Source of the DNA: Alphaproteobacteria bacterium
Lineage (GTDB): Bacteria; Pseudomonadota; Alphaproteobacteria; SMXQ01
Length of the DNA stretch: 64,000 bases
Assembly: GCA_009380075.1 (NCBI GenBank)
Contig: WHSO01000005.1
Span: forward strand, 22,646-86,645
Direction of reading: 5' to 3'
The position numbers and the translations under genes were made by a program. Numbering within the stretch: the first letter of the stretch is position 1; each line of letters opens with the position of its first letter. This document shows, one piece after another, positions 24,791 through 32,535 of the stretch. A model generated the notes under the pieces. That model saw only the letters and a program-made list of their open reading frames with translations. It had not been told where the DNA came from and did no database searches.

Positions 24791-25585
24791 ATGGCGACCG
24801 CCGCAGCGGGCTCCAATACCGGTGCATCGATCACAAGCCTCCGCATCCAGCTCGCGGCGCTGACCCGCCTGCTGCACAAGGAAGGCATCCTGACGTATTC
24901 GGGTCACGCCAGCGTGCGCATCCCCGGCCGCGACGCGTTCATGATCCAGTCCATCAACGACAGCCGCGCCGGGATCAACCCGGAAGGCTTGCTGATCTGC
25001 GATTTCGCCTGCAAGGTGCTGGAAGGTCCGGCGGACCACCGGCCGCCGCTCGAATCCTACATTCATTCGGAAGTGCTGCGCGCGCGGCCCGACATCGATT
25101 GCGTCGTGCACACCCATTCGGACCTTGCCGCGATGTTCACGATGCTCGACGGCATCGAACTCGCCCTGATGAAAAGCCATGCCCAGCGTTGGGCGTCGGG
25201 GATTCCCACCCATCTCGATCCGACCCATATCAAGACCCCGAAGCAGGGCCGCGACCTGGCCCGGACCCTCGGCCCCCACCAGGGCGCGCTGATGCGCGCA
25301 CACGGTGGCGTTCTGGTTTCGGAAACCCTGCCGGCGCTGCTGGTCGATGCCGTCCATTTCGAGGAAAATGCCAAGGCCTATTACCAGGCGGCGACGGTCG
25401 GCAAGGTCAAGCCGCTGACGCGCGCCGAGCTCGACCTCATCGGCGCGGTCAACACCAACCGCGAGCAGCATTGCTACAAGCTGTGGAGCCATTATGTCGG
25501 CATGGGTTTCGACGACGGCACCCTGCCGCAGGACTGGAACGAGCATATCTGGGGCTCGGTCAACCCGAAGGCCGAGGCGACCTGA
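24791..25585 (+). CDS. Class II aldolase/adducin family protein
   Basis: 264 residues with an aldolase II fold. The metal site is formed by His of CVVHTHSDLAAMF and His of MRAHGGVLVSET. YSGHASVRIPGRDAFMIQSI near the N-terminus and the acidic ESYIHSEVLRARPD are typical. Members act as aldolases, epimerases or decarboxylases on small hydroxy or keto compounds; the reaction here is not known. AGGGAGAG before the ATG is a good ribosome site. It is first of a run with a TauD-type dioxygenase and an SDR, behind a MarR gene. Confidence 0.9.
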   Translation: MATAAAGSNTGASITSLRIQLAALTRLLHKEGILTYSGHASVRIPGRDAFMIQSINDSRAGINPEGLLICDFACKVLEGPADHRPPLESYIHSEVLRARPDIDCVVHTHSDLAAMFTMLDGIELALMKSHAQRWASGIPTHLDPTHIKTPKQGRDLARTLGPHQGALMRAHGGVLVSETLPALLVDAVHFEENAKAYYQAATVGKVKPLTRAELDLIGAVNTNREQHCYKLWSHYVGMGFDDGTLPQDWNEHIWGSVNPKAEAT

Positions 25586-25604
25586 TTACAAGGGATCACG
25601 GCCG

Positions 25605-26450
25605 GTGACCATGGACATCCGCAAGCTGTCGGACGCGCTCGGCGCGGAAGTGAGGGGAATAGACCTGAACGAACCGCAGGAGGCCGCCACGGTCGAGGCG
25701 ATCCGCCGCGCCTTTGCCGAGAACCTCGTGTTGGTGGTGCGCGACCAGCGGGACCTGCAGCCCGAAGCGCAGGTCCGGTTCTGCGAGTTCTTCGGCCCTC
25801 TGGGCAAGCGGTCCCGTCCCGCCGACACGCGCCACGAAAAGTCCGACGAGCCGGCAGAGGTGATGTTCGTTTCCAACCGTCGGGAGAACGGCAGGTACGT
25901 CTACACCCTGCCGGAGGGCGAGATGATGTTCCATATCGACCAGTGCTATGTGGAAACCCCGGCCCGGGCGACCTCGCTCTACGCGATCACGGTGCCCGAA
26001 GAAGGCGGCGACACGCTGTTCGGCAATCTCTGTGCCGCCTACGACGCGCTGCCAGTCGACCTGCGGGCGCTTGTTGACAGCCATCGCGCCCTCAACGTCT
26101 TCACCTATGATTCCACGCAGCGTGACCAGGTCGGCAATCCGTCGAAACGCCGCGAGCACGTCCAGCCCATGGTCGTGCGCCATCCGGTGACCAGTCGCAA
26201 GGCGCTCTATGTCAACCGGCTGATGACGTGGTCGATCGAGGGACTCGACGCGCCTACGAACGAACAGGCGCTCGCGCGACTGTTCGATCACGAGGAACGC
26301 CCGGAATTCGTCTACCGGCACAAATGGCGGAAGGACGACCTCGTGATCTGGGATAACCAGTGCACCATTCACGCGCGGACGGACTTCGATCCCGGCAAGG
26401 ATCGCCATCTGCGCCGCTTTACCGTCGCGGGCGGGCCGCTCCGGACCTGA
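25605..26450 (+). CDS. TauD/TfdA family dioxygenase (copy 1)
   Basis: 281-residue Fe(II)/2-oxoglutarate-dependent dioxygenase. The iron facial triad is visible: HID in GEMMFHIDQCY (about H110, D112) and the distal His in TIHARTDF (about H257), followed by the 2-oxoglutarate-binding Arg in DRHLRRFTV. Relatives hydroxylate taurine, 2,4-D or other acids. GTG 25605 has AAGGGA nine bases upstream; ATG 25611 would give 279 residues. It lies 19 bp after the aldolase gene. It shares the MMFHIDQCY motif with copy 2 at 30466. Confidence 0.92.
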   Translation: MTMDIRKLSDALGAEVRGIDLNEPQEAATVEAIRRAFAENLVLVVRDQRDLQPEAQVRFCEFFGPLGKRSRPADTRHEKSDEPAEVMFVSNRRENGRYVYTLPEGEMMFHIDQCYVETPARATSLYAITVPEEGGDTLFGNLCAAYDALPVDLRALVDSHRALNVFTYDSTQRDQVGNPSKRREHVQPMVVRHPVTSRKALYVNRLMTWSIEGLDAPTNEQALARLFDHEERPEFVYRHKWRKDDLVIWDNQCTIHARTDFDPGKDRHLRRFTVAGGPLRT

Positions 26451-26498
26451 ACCCGTTCCGTATCACGTCTGTTCATCACCCTACAGGGAGAGCCCGCC

Positions 26499-27287
26499 AT
26501 GGCCGAAATCTCGCGCACCCGTCCGAGCCTGGACCTCACCGACCGCGTCGTTATCGTGACCGGGGGCGCAACCGGCATCGGCAAGGTCTATTCCACCCGG
26601 CTCGCCGAAGCAGGGGCGCGGGTGGTCATTGCCGACATCGTCGATGAGGCTAACCACGCACTTGCCAAGGAACTGACCGGGCGCGGCCTTCAGGCACTGG
26701 CCGGGACCACCGACGTCGCCGATCCGAAGATGACCGAGGCGCTGGCCAAGGCGACGGTGGACAAGTGGGGCCGCATCGATGGGCTGGTCAACAATGCGTC
26801 CCTCATGGCGGTGCTGGGACGCAAGCCGTGGACCGAGATCCCGCCCGACGAATGGGACCGCGTGATGCAGGTCAATACCAAGGGGCCGTTCCTGTGCGCG
26901 CTCGCGGTCTATCCGTACATGAAGGAACAGGGCGGGGGAAAGATCGTCAACATCGCGTCGTCGCGCGTATGGGAGGGCGGCAAGTGGCGCCTGCACTATT
27001 CGGCCTCCAAGGGTGCGGTACTGGTGTTCACCCGGGCGCTCGCCCGCGAGATCGGCGCCGACAACATCTGCGTCAACTCGATCTCGCCGGGCTTCACCCT
27101 GTCGGAAACCCAGGTCGCGACCTCGACCAACCAGCACATGGCGCTGCGCCAGGAATCGGACAAGTGCTTCAACCGCGACCAGATCCCCGACGACCTGGTC
27201 GGTGCCCTGATGTTCCTGCTGTCGGATGCGTCGAACTATATCACCGGCCAGTGTATCAACGTCGATGGCGGGCGCTCCATGCACTGA
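26499..27287 (+). CDS. Short-chain dehydrogenase/reductase
   Basis: 262-residue classical SDR, NAD(P)-dependent alcohol/ketone oxidoreductase. The cofactor motif is VTGGATGIGKVYSTRLAEAG. The NNAS motif is in GLVNNASLMAVLG, and the catalytic Ser-Tyr-Lys in NIASSRVWEGGKWRLHYSASKGAV. ISPGFTLSET and NYITGQCINVDGG are C-terminal hallmarks. CAGGGAGAG lies before ATG 26499. It follows the dioxygenase by 48 bp and probably oxidises or reduces the product of the neighbouring aldolase/dioxygenase; substrate unknown. Confidence 0.94.
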   Translation: MAEISRTRPSLDLTDRVVIVTGGATGIGKVYSTRLAEAGARVVIADIVDEANHALAKELTGRGLQALAGTTDVADPKMTEALAKATVDKWGRIDGLVNNASLMAVLGRKPWTEIPPDEWDRVMQVNTKGPFLCALAVYPYMKEQGGGKIVNIASSRVWEGGKWRLHYSASKGAVLVFTRALAREIGADNICVNSISPGFTLSETQVATSTNQHMALRQESDKCFNRDQIPDDLVGALMFLLSDASNYITGQCINVDGGRSMH

Positions 27288-27313
27288 GCGTGCCACTGAG
27301 CGCGGAGGCGCAG

Positions 27314-27418
27314 ATGCTTGAGCTCAAGATGTGGATCCGGGGGCACAAGACCCTGGCAGCGTTCATTATTTTCGCGCTGGTGCTGACCCTCGGCCTGCTC
27401 TTCAATCACGACCTGTAG
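27314..27418 (+). CDS. 34-residue single-span membrane protein
   Basis: Starts at ATG 27314 with GGAGG five bases upstream, 26 bp after the SDR stop. The sequence has a short charged N-terminus (MLELKMWIRGHKT) and one hydrophobic helix (LAAFIIFALVLTLGLLF). The good ribosome site and the position at the end of the aldolase-dioxygenase-SDR run support it being real. It resembles no small protein family I can name. It may be a membrane anchor or a regulator of a transporter; this is not known. Confidence 0.55.
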   Translation: MLELKMWIRGHKTLAAFIIFALVLTLGLLFNHDL

Positions 27419-27420
27419 GG

Positions 27421-27471
27421 CTGAAGCCATAGGCCCCGCGTCGTCCCGGCGGTGCCGGGCAGCAGCTTCAG
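27421..27471. terminator. Nested inverted repeats between convergent genes
   Basis: Outer arms CTGAAGC (27421-27427) and GCTTCAG (27465-27471) enclose a compact hairpin CCCGGC-GGT-GCCGGG (27445-27459). It lies between the small membrane protein gene and the end of the synthetase gene. No T-run is present on either strand, so it is only a possible shared terminator. Confidence 0.35.
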
Positions 27472-30122
27472 GACGCTTTGGCAGGGGCACGGGCAGGCCG
27501 CGCGGCCGACGCCTGTGCCTGCCGGAGAACGTCGGACAATTCCTCAGCCAGCGTCTGCACGTGCGGCTGGGTCATGATTTCGTAGTGCCGGCCGGAGATC
27601 GGCCGGATCTCCAGGCAGCCCCGGATCAGCTTGTGCCATCCGTCGTGCTGATCGGCATGCGCCCAGGCGTACCGTTCCGCCTTGAACAGGACCGCGTCCC
27701 CGTCATAGGGACAAGGCTGGTAACTGCGCCGGATTATGTCATTGGCGGGCACGGGACGGCGCAGGAAGCGCGGCAGCGGCTTGCCGCGTGACTTGTAGAA
27801 TGCCCACGCGGCGGAATAGCTTTTCAAGCGCGCCCGCATATAAGTCATCTTCGCCAGGTTACGTGCGCGCAGCCACAGGTAGCCCGGAATCTTTGCCGCC
27901 GGTAAGGTCTTCAGGCGTTCCCGGTGGTGCGCGATCCAGTCGCGCAGCGTGACCTTCTGTCGGCCGTGGGCACTGTAGGTGTCGAACAGGGCGAGTAGGG
28001 CGACCGCATGGCCTGCCGCGCGGAGGTGCTGGGCCATGACGAAGGCGACGCGCCCGCCGAATGAATACCCACCGAGAAAATAGGGTCCCGACGGCTGGAC
28101 CTTGCGGATTTCACGGACGTAATGGGCCGCCATGTCGTCGATGCGCGTGAACGGCTCCTCCTTGCCGTCGAGCCCGCGGCACTGGATGCCGTAGAACGGC
28201 TGCGACTTGCCGAGGAACCGGGACAGGTCGCGGTAATTGAGAACCTGACCGTTACCGTCATGCACGCAGAAGAATGGCGGCTTGTCCCCCTTGGGTTGGA
28301 TCGGGACGAGACAGGGGGAGGGTATCGATTCCTCGATGCGTTGCGCCATCTTGGCTACGGTGCCGGCCTCGAACAGGACCGAACGGGGGAGACGCCGGTC
28401 CAGTTGCTTCTCGACGCGCAGGAACAGGTCGACCGCCTGCAGCGAATCGCCGCCGAGCAGGAAAAAATCCTCGTGCAGGCCGACGCGTTCGAGCCCGAGG
28501 GTGTCCGCCCACAGGCGTTGCAGCTTTCCTTCCAGCGCTGTGGGCTCACGGTCGTCGACGGCAACCGGTCTGGCCTTGGACGAATCCGTGACCAGTCCGA
28601 AGGCTTCGGCGAGATTCCGCCGTTGAATCTTTCCCGCGGCTCCCTTGGGAATTTCGTCAACGATGACAAACCGGCGCGGCACCTTGAACGTTGCCAGACG
28701 CCCGCGGAGGAATTTTGTCAAGATTTCATCGGTGAACTCTGCGCCTTGTGCCGGCACGACGGCGGCGGCGACCTCCTGCCCGAGCGTCGCGTGCGGCACG
28801 GGGAAAGTCACCGCCGTGGCAACGTCGGGATGATTCTCGAGCGCGCCGTCGATCTCGGACGGCGTGATCTTCTCGCCGCCGCGGTTGATGATGTCCTTGA
28901 TGCGTCCCGTGAGGGTCAGATAGCCGTCGCGGTCGATAGTCCCCTCGTCACCGGTACGGAACCAGCAGCCGACGAAACACGTCTCATTCGCGTCGTCGTC
29001 ATTTTCATAGCCGGTGAAGATGCCGGTGCTGTCCACCACGACTTCGCCTGGCTCCCCCTGCGGGAGAAGCCAGTTGTCCGGCCCCATGATCGCGATGTCA
29101 CCGGCGACGGGGACTCCCACGGTGCCGGGTTTGCGCACGGCCGGCGGGAGCGGGGTTCCGCAGATGTGGCCGGTCTCCGTGCTGGCGTAAGTCGAGATGA
29201 CCGGCGCGCGGAAAAGCATTTCCAGTGCTTCGACGATCCGCGGGTCGAGATGACCGGATCCCGTCTTTACGAAGCGGAACCGGGCCTTCCGGATCGCGCC
29301 GACATGGTCTTCCGCTGCGGCGCAGATCGCATGGTGGAAAGTGTAGCTGCCGGTATACCAGGTCGGCGCCAGGGTTGTGACCAGACGGAAGAATGACTCC
29401 ACCGAGAATTCGGGGAGCGTCACCACGCTTGCGCCGGAAAACAGGGTGGCGCCGAGCGAGGTGTAGAGCCCGTGGCCGTGAAACAGCGGCATCAGGTTGA
29501 GGCAACGGTCGTCCGCCGTCATCGCCTGAGCCCTGACGTGGCGGGCAACCTTGGTCACGAGCTGCCGATGGGTGACGGGAACGATCTTGCTGTGCGACGT
29601 CGTGCCCGAGGTGGTCAGCACGAGGGCCAGATCATCCGGTTGCGCGGGACCGGGCCGAGCGGGCGTTCCGACGATGGAGCCCGCGCCGATCTCGATCAGG
29701 CCGGCGGTATCGCCCGCGGCGGGCTCGATCTCCAGAACCGGCAGGCCGATCTTTCGCGCGGCGACGCGGGCCGCCGTGTCGATGTCCGCGCTGATCGCGA
29801 TCGCCTGCACCTTCAGGTCGCGCAGGTAGAGGACGAACTCGCCGACCGAAAGGTCGGGGTTCATCGGAACCGCAACCGCGCTGTCCATGATACCGATGAT
29901 GAGTGCGGCCGTGGCCGCGTCGTTGGGGCCGACGGTCGCAATGCGGTCGCCGCGACCGAACCCCGCGACGTTGATCCGCTCATGGATGTGGTCCATCAGG
30001 CGCGCCAGCGCCGCATAGGTCAGAGGCGCCCGGTCTTCGGCGACGAGCGCCGGGGCATCCGGTGTCGCGCGGGCGTGCCGGCGGACGACGTCGGTGACGG
30101 TTTCTCTGGTGGGGATGGTCAC
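27468..30122 (-). CDS. Single-module A-T-TE synthetase (NRPS-like)
   Basis: 884 residues in three domains. The adenylation domain (about 1-510) has LTTSGTTSHSKIVPVTH, YASTETG, FRTGDEGTIDRDGYLTLTGR and the catalytic Lys K498 in PKGAAGK. The carrier domain has the phosphopantetheine Ser S560 in LGGDSLQAV. The thioesterase domain has Ser S687 in GGYSFGG and an Asp in LALFDTYS. No condensation domain is present. Enzymes of this layout (atromentin/furanone-type synthetases) dimerise aryl-pyruvates, but the A domain here looks closer to acyl-CoA ligases, so the product is open. GTG 30122 has AGGAGT eight bases upstream, directly beside seven tandem heptamers. Confidence 0.92.
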   Translation of the reverse strand: MTIPTRETVTDVVRRHARATPDAPALVAEDRAPLTYAALARLMDHIHERINVAGFGRGDRIATVGPNDAATAALIIGIMDSAVAVPMNPDLSVGEFVLYLRDLKVQAIAISADIDTAARVAARKIGLPVLEIEPAAGDTAGLIEIGAGSIVGTPARPGPAQPDDLALVLTTSGTTSHSKIVPVTHRQLVTKVARHVRAQAMTADDRCLNLMPLFHGHGLYTSLGATLFSGASVVTLPEFSVESFFRLVTTLAPTWYTGSYTFHHAICAAAEDHVGAIRKARFRFVKTGSGHLDPRIVEALEMLFRAPVISTYASTETGHICGTPLPPAVRKPGTVGVPVAGDIAIMGPDNWLLPQGEPGEVVVDSTGIFTGYENDDDANETCFVGCWFRTGDEGTIDRDGYLTLTGRIKDIINRGGEKITPSEIDGALENHPDVATAVTFPVPHATLGQEVAAAVVPAQGAEFTDEILTKFLRGRLATFKVPRRFVIVDEIPKGAAGKIQRRNLAEAFGLVTDSSKARPVAVDDREPTALEGKLQRLWADTLGLERVGLHEDFFLLGGDSLQAVDLFLRVEKQLDRRLPRSVLFEAGTVAKMAQRIEESIPSPCLVPIQPKGDKPPFFCVHDGNGQVLNYRDLSRFLGKSQPFYGIQCRGLDGKEEPFTRIDDMAAHYVREIRKVQPSGPYFLGGYSFGGRVAFVMAQHLRAAGHAVALLALFDTYSAHGRQKVTLRDWIAHHRERLKTLPAAKIPGYLWLRARNLAKMTYMRARLKSYSAAWAFYKSRGKPLPRFLRRPVPANDIIRRSYQPCPYDGDAVLFKAERYAWAHADQHDGWHKLIRGCLEIRPISGRHYEIMTQPHVQTLAEELSDVLRQAQASAARPARAPAKAS

Positions 30123-30135
30123 GGGCGGGCACTCC

Positions 30136-30184
30136 TACGAACTACGAACTACGAACTACGAACTACGAACTACGAACTACGAAC
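30136..30184. repeat. Seven perfect tandem copies of a 7-bp repeat
   Basis: TACGAAC repeated seven times without error (minus strand GTTCGTA). The array ends inside the Shine-Dalgarno region of the A-T-TE synthetase gene (AGGAGT at 30131-30136). It lies in its leader or between promoter and ribosome site. Simple repeats in such places can vary in number by slipped-strand mispairing and change expression. Confidence 0.95.
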
Positions 30185-30256
30185 GCACTCAGGAAATGGA
30201 CTAAAATGTCCCGCAAATTGTTCCCTTGCGCCGCGCAGATTCTTCAGAATAAGGGA

Positions 30257-30268
30257 TTAACGTTAATG
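30257..30268. promoter_or_regulatory. Perfect palindrome, candidate operator
   Basis: ATTAACGTTAAT is a perfect 12-bp palindrome in the divergent region, about 96 bp upstream of the rightward -35 box and about 135 bp upstream of the synthetase start. It has the shape of a dimeric regulator site. It is not a CtrA box, since the two TTAA halves are only two bases apart. Confidence 0.45.
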
Positions 30269-30363
30269 CTTTACTGTCGGTATGCAGGGAACTCATGGGC
30301 AGCCTGCACGCGCTGACTCCGCGCGGTGTTTTGCGGCGTAAACGCCCGATGATCGCGACCCCG

Positions 30364-30393
30364 TTGACGGTGCGGGGACGGAACTTCTATATT
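30364..30393 (+). promoter_or_regulatory. Sigma70-type promoter of the second TauD gene
   Basis: TTGACG (30364-30369), 18-base spacer, TATATT (30388-30393), giving a leader of about 65 bases before ATG 30466. Confidence 0.65.
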
Positions 30394-30465
30394 ACTTAGA
30401 ATTCGTATGAATCTCGCGTCCAAGCCGGACGCAGCCGGGGGCCACCGCAGCCGGTGGAACGTGTC

Positions 30466-31353
30466 ATGGCCATCCAGCTCGCCGATTTCCCCGAAGTGAC
30501 CAAAGCGCCGCCGCGGGCGAAGACGTACAAGGGCGTCCAGGTCCTCCGCCACGATCCGTGCGGCGTCGAAATCCTTAACATTGATCTCGCCCAGCCGATG
30601 GCCGACGGGACCTTTCGGGCGGTCATGGACATCTGGCACCAGGGTCTCGTCATCTGTTTCCGCAACCAGGACCTCACGGCGGAGGACCAGCTCCGCTTCG
30701 GCCGCCGAGTAGGCGAGCTGTCGGTGATCCATACGCCGGAATTCACCGGCGAGGATCCCTCGATCATGTACATCTCCAACGTCAAGAAGAACGGCGAATT
30801 CGTCCACGCGTTGCCGATCGGCGAGATGATGTTCCACATCGACCAGTGCTACCAGCCGCGGCCGGCCAAGGCGACGATCCTGTACGCGATGAAGATTCCG
30901 AAGACCGGTGGCAATACATTGTTCTGCGATCTTCAACGCGCCTACGACACGCTGGACGAGGAGACCAAGGCGCGCATCGCCGGCCGCAGGGTCATGCATG
31001 TCTACGACTACGACGCCGGCGCGACGCACACGGCGGCGGCTGTGGCGGACGATGCGCCGCGTTACGTCCATCCATTGGTGCGGACGCATCCCGTGACCGA
31101 GCGCAAGTGCCTTTACGTCAATCGCCTGATGACGCGCGAAGTGGTGGGGATGGACAAGGCCGAGAGCGATGCGCTGCTGGCGCGCCTGTTCGACCACATG
31201 GAGAACCCGGAATTCGTTTACGAGCACCGCTGGAGGCTGGGCGACCTCCTGATGTGGGACAACCGCTGCACGGCCCATGCGCGGCGCGATTTCGATCCGG
31301 AGCAGGAACGGGTCATGCGCCGCCTTACGGTGCTCGGCGAGGCGCCCGCCTGA
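30466..31353 (+). CDS. TauD/TfdA family dioxygenase (copy 2)
   Basis: 295-residue Fe(II)/2-oxoglutarate-dependent dioxygenase. The iron ligands are H124 and D126 in GEMMFHIDQCYQ and H271 in TAHARRDF; the 2-oxoglutarate Arg is in RVMRRLTVLG. The N-terminus is about 15 residues longer than in the other two copies. ATG 30466 is preferred over GTG 30454. It is divergent from the A-T-TE synthetase and shares its regulatory region, so it may tailor that product; this is inference. The last 29 bp overlap the 3' end of the convergent corA gene. Confidence 0.92.
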   Translation: MAIQLADFPEVTKAPPRAKTYKGVQVLRHDPCGVEILNIDLAQPMADGTFRAVMDIWHQGLVICFRNQDLTAEDQLRFGRRVGELSVIHTPEFTGEDPSIMYISNVKKNGEFVHALPIGEMMFHIDQCYQPRPAKATILYAMKIPKTGGNTLFCDLQRAYDTLDEETKARIAGRRVMHVYDYDAGATHTAAAVADDAPRYVHPLVRTHPVTERKCLYVNRLMTREVVGMDKAESDALLARLFDHMENPEFVYEHRWRLGDLLMWDNRCTAHARRDFDPEQERVMRRLTVLGEAPA

Positions 31354-32497
31354 CCCTGTGCCGGCGCTGTTGCCTGCCGCCGAGCCAGCCGCGTTTCCGG
31401 AACCAGAAGACGAGACCCACCGCCGTTCCCGCCATCAGCGCGAGGGCGAACGGGTAGCCGAGCGTCCAGTGCAGTTCCGGCATGTTCCAGGGCGACGCCT
31501 TGGTGTCGAAGTTCATGCCATACAGGCCGGCGATGAAGCTGAGCGGGATGAAGATGGTGGCGATCATGGTCAGCACCTTCATGATCTCGTTGAGCCGGTT
31601 CGACAGGCTCGACAGGTAGATGTCGAACAGGCTTGCCGTTACCTCCCGCTGCATCTCCAGCATGTCCATCAACTGCACGCAGTGGTCATAACAGTCGCGT
31701 AGGTAAGGCCGCGTCTCCGGCGCCATGACCGCGGCGTCGGTCCGCATGAGATTGTTGAGCATTTCCCGGCTGGCCCAGACGATGCGCCGCAGGTTGAAGA
31801 GCTCGCGCTTGATCCGGTGCAGATCCCGGACGATGGATTCCTTCGGTTCCCGCAGCACCGTCTCCGTCAGGTCGTCGAGGAGATCGTCGTAGGCTTCCAG
31901 GACCGGAAAGTAATGGTCGATGACCGAGTCGAGCAACGCGTAGGTGAGGTAGTCCGCTCCTCTGGTGCGAATGAGACCACGGCCGTGGCGGAGCCGGGCA
32001 CGGACATGATCGAAGGAATCGCCGGCGTGTTCCTGGAAGGTGATTACCGTTCCCGGACAGAGAAAGAGGGAAACCTGCTCCGACGGCTCGCGCGCCTGGC
32101 TGTCGAGCAGGCGAAAGACGATGAACAGCCCGTCGCCGTATTCCTCGACCTTGGGCCGCTGATGAACGTGCAGGACGTCCTCGAGCGCGAGCCGGTGCAG
32201 GCCGAACATCTCGCCCAGCCGTGTGATGACACCGGCGTCGCCGAGGCCGACCACGTCGATCCAGTTGACCCCGGCCTTGCCGATCCGACCGGTCAGCGCC
32301 TCCACCCCGACGATGTCCGTTTCGGTGAAATGGTCGGGCCCGAAGGTCATCAGCCGCAGGCGGGGCTTCGGCGCCGTCGGGTCCGAGACAAGGGTGCCGG
32401 GCGCCGCCCCCGGTGCGGTGCGCCGGCGCGGGCGCATCTCGTGGCGGGGCACATCGTCCGGGGCGGTGATGCCGGTTTCGCCGTTGTCCTCGCTCAT
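31325..32497 (-). CDS. corA: CorA-type magnesium/divalent cation transporter
   Basis: 390 residues: a long cytoplasmic N-terminal domain with helices, then two membrane segments near the C-terminus. The signature loop GMN is present in LYGMNFDTKASPWNMPELHW between the two helices. VNWIDVVGLGD, FGLHRLALEDVLH and PKVEEYGDGLFIVFRLL are typical CorA blocks. The C-terminal tail is Arg-rich (RRHRVRRAPRRAP) and is encoded partly in the region overlapping the convergent dioxygenase gene. It is 38 bp downstream of the flavin reductase gene on the same strand. CorA forms a pentameric channel for Mg2+ (also Co2+, Ni2+). Confidence 0.95.
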   Translation of the reverse strand: MSEDNGETGITAPDDVPRHEMRPRRRTAPGAAPGTLVSDPTAPKPRLRLMTFGPDHFTETDIVGVEALTGRIGKAGVNWIDVVGLGDAGVITRLGEMFGLHRLALEDVLHVHQRPKVEEYGDGLFIVFRLLDSQAREPSEQVSLFLCPGTVITFQEHAGDSFDHVRARLRHGRGLIRTRGADYLTYALLDSVIDHYFPVLEAYDDLLDDLTETVLREPKESIVRDLHRIKRELFNLRRIVWASREMLNNLMRTDAAVMAPETRPYLRDCYDHCVQLMDMLEMQREVTASLFDIYLSSLSNRLNEIMKVLTMIATIFIPLSFIAGLYGMNFDTKASPWNMPELHWTLGYPFALALMAGTAVGLVFWFRKRGWLGGRQQRRHRVRRAPRRAP

Positions 32498-32535
32498 GGG
32501 GCCTCCTGGCCGAACGCGGCACCCGGGCGTGCGGT

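Larger units (their letters stand above)
30185..30465. other. Divergent regulatory region between the synthetase and dioxygenase genes
   Basis: About 280 bp, clearly more A/T rich than its surroundings, between the heptamer array and the second TauD gene. It holds the palindrome ATTAACGTTAAT at 30257-30268 and a promoter reading rightward at 30364-30393. I see no gene in it. A clear sigma70 promoter for the minus-strand synthetase was not found. Confidence 0.6.

Noticed and set aside
30136-30184. CRISPR-like array
   Set aside because: The repeat unit is only 7 bp and there are no spacers; it is a simple tandem repeat and no cas genes are nearby.
30257-30268. CtrA box at ATTAACGTTAAT
   Set aside because: The two TTAA halves are separated by two bases, not seven, so it does not fit CtrA spacing.
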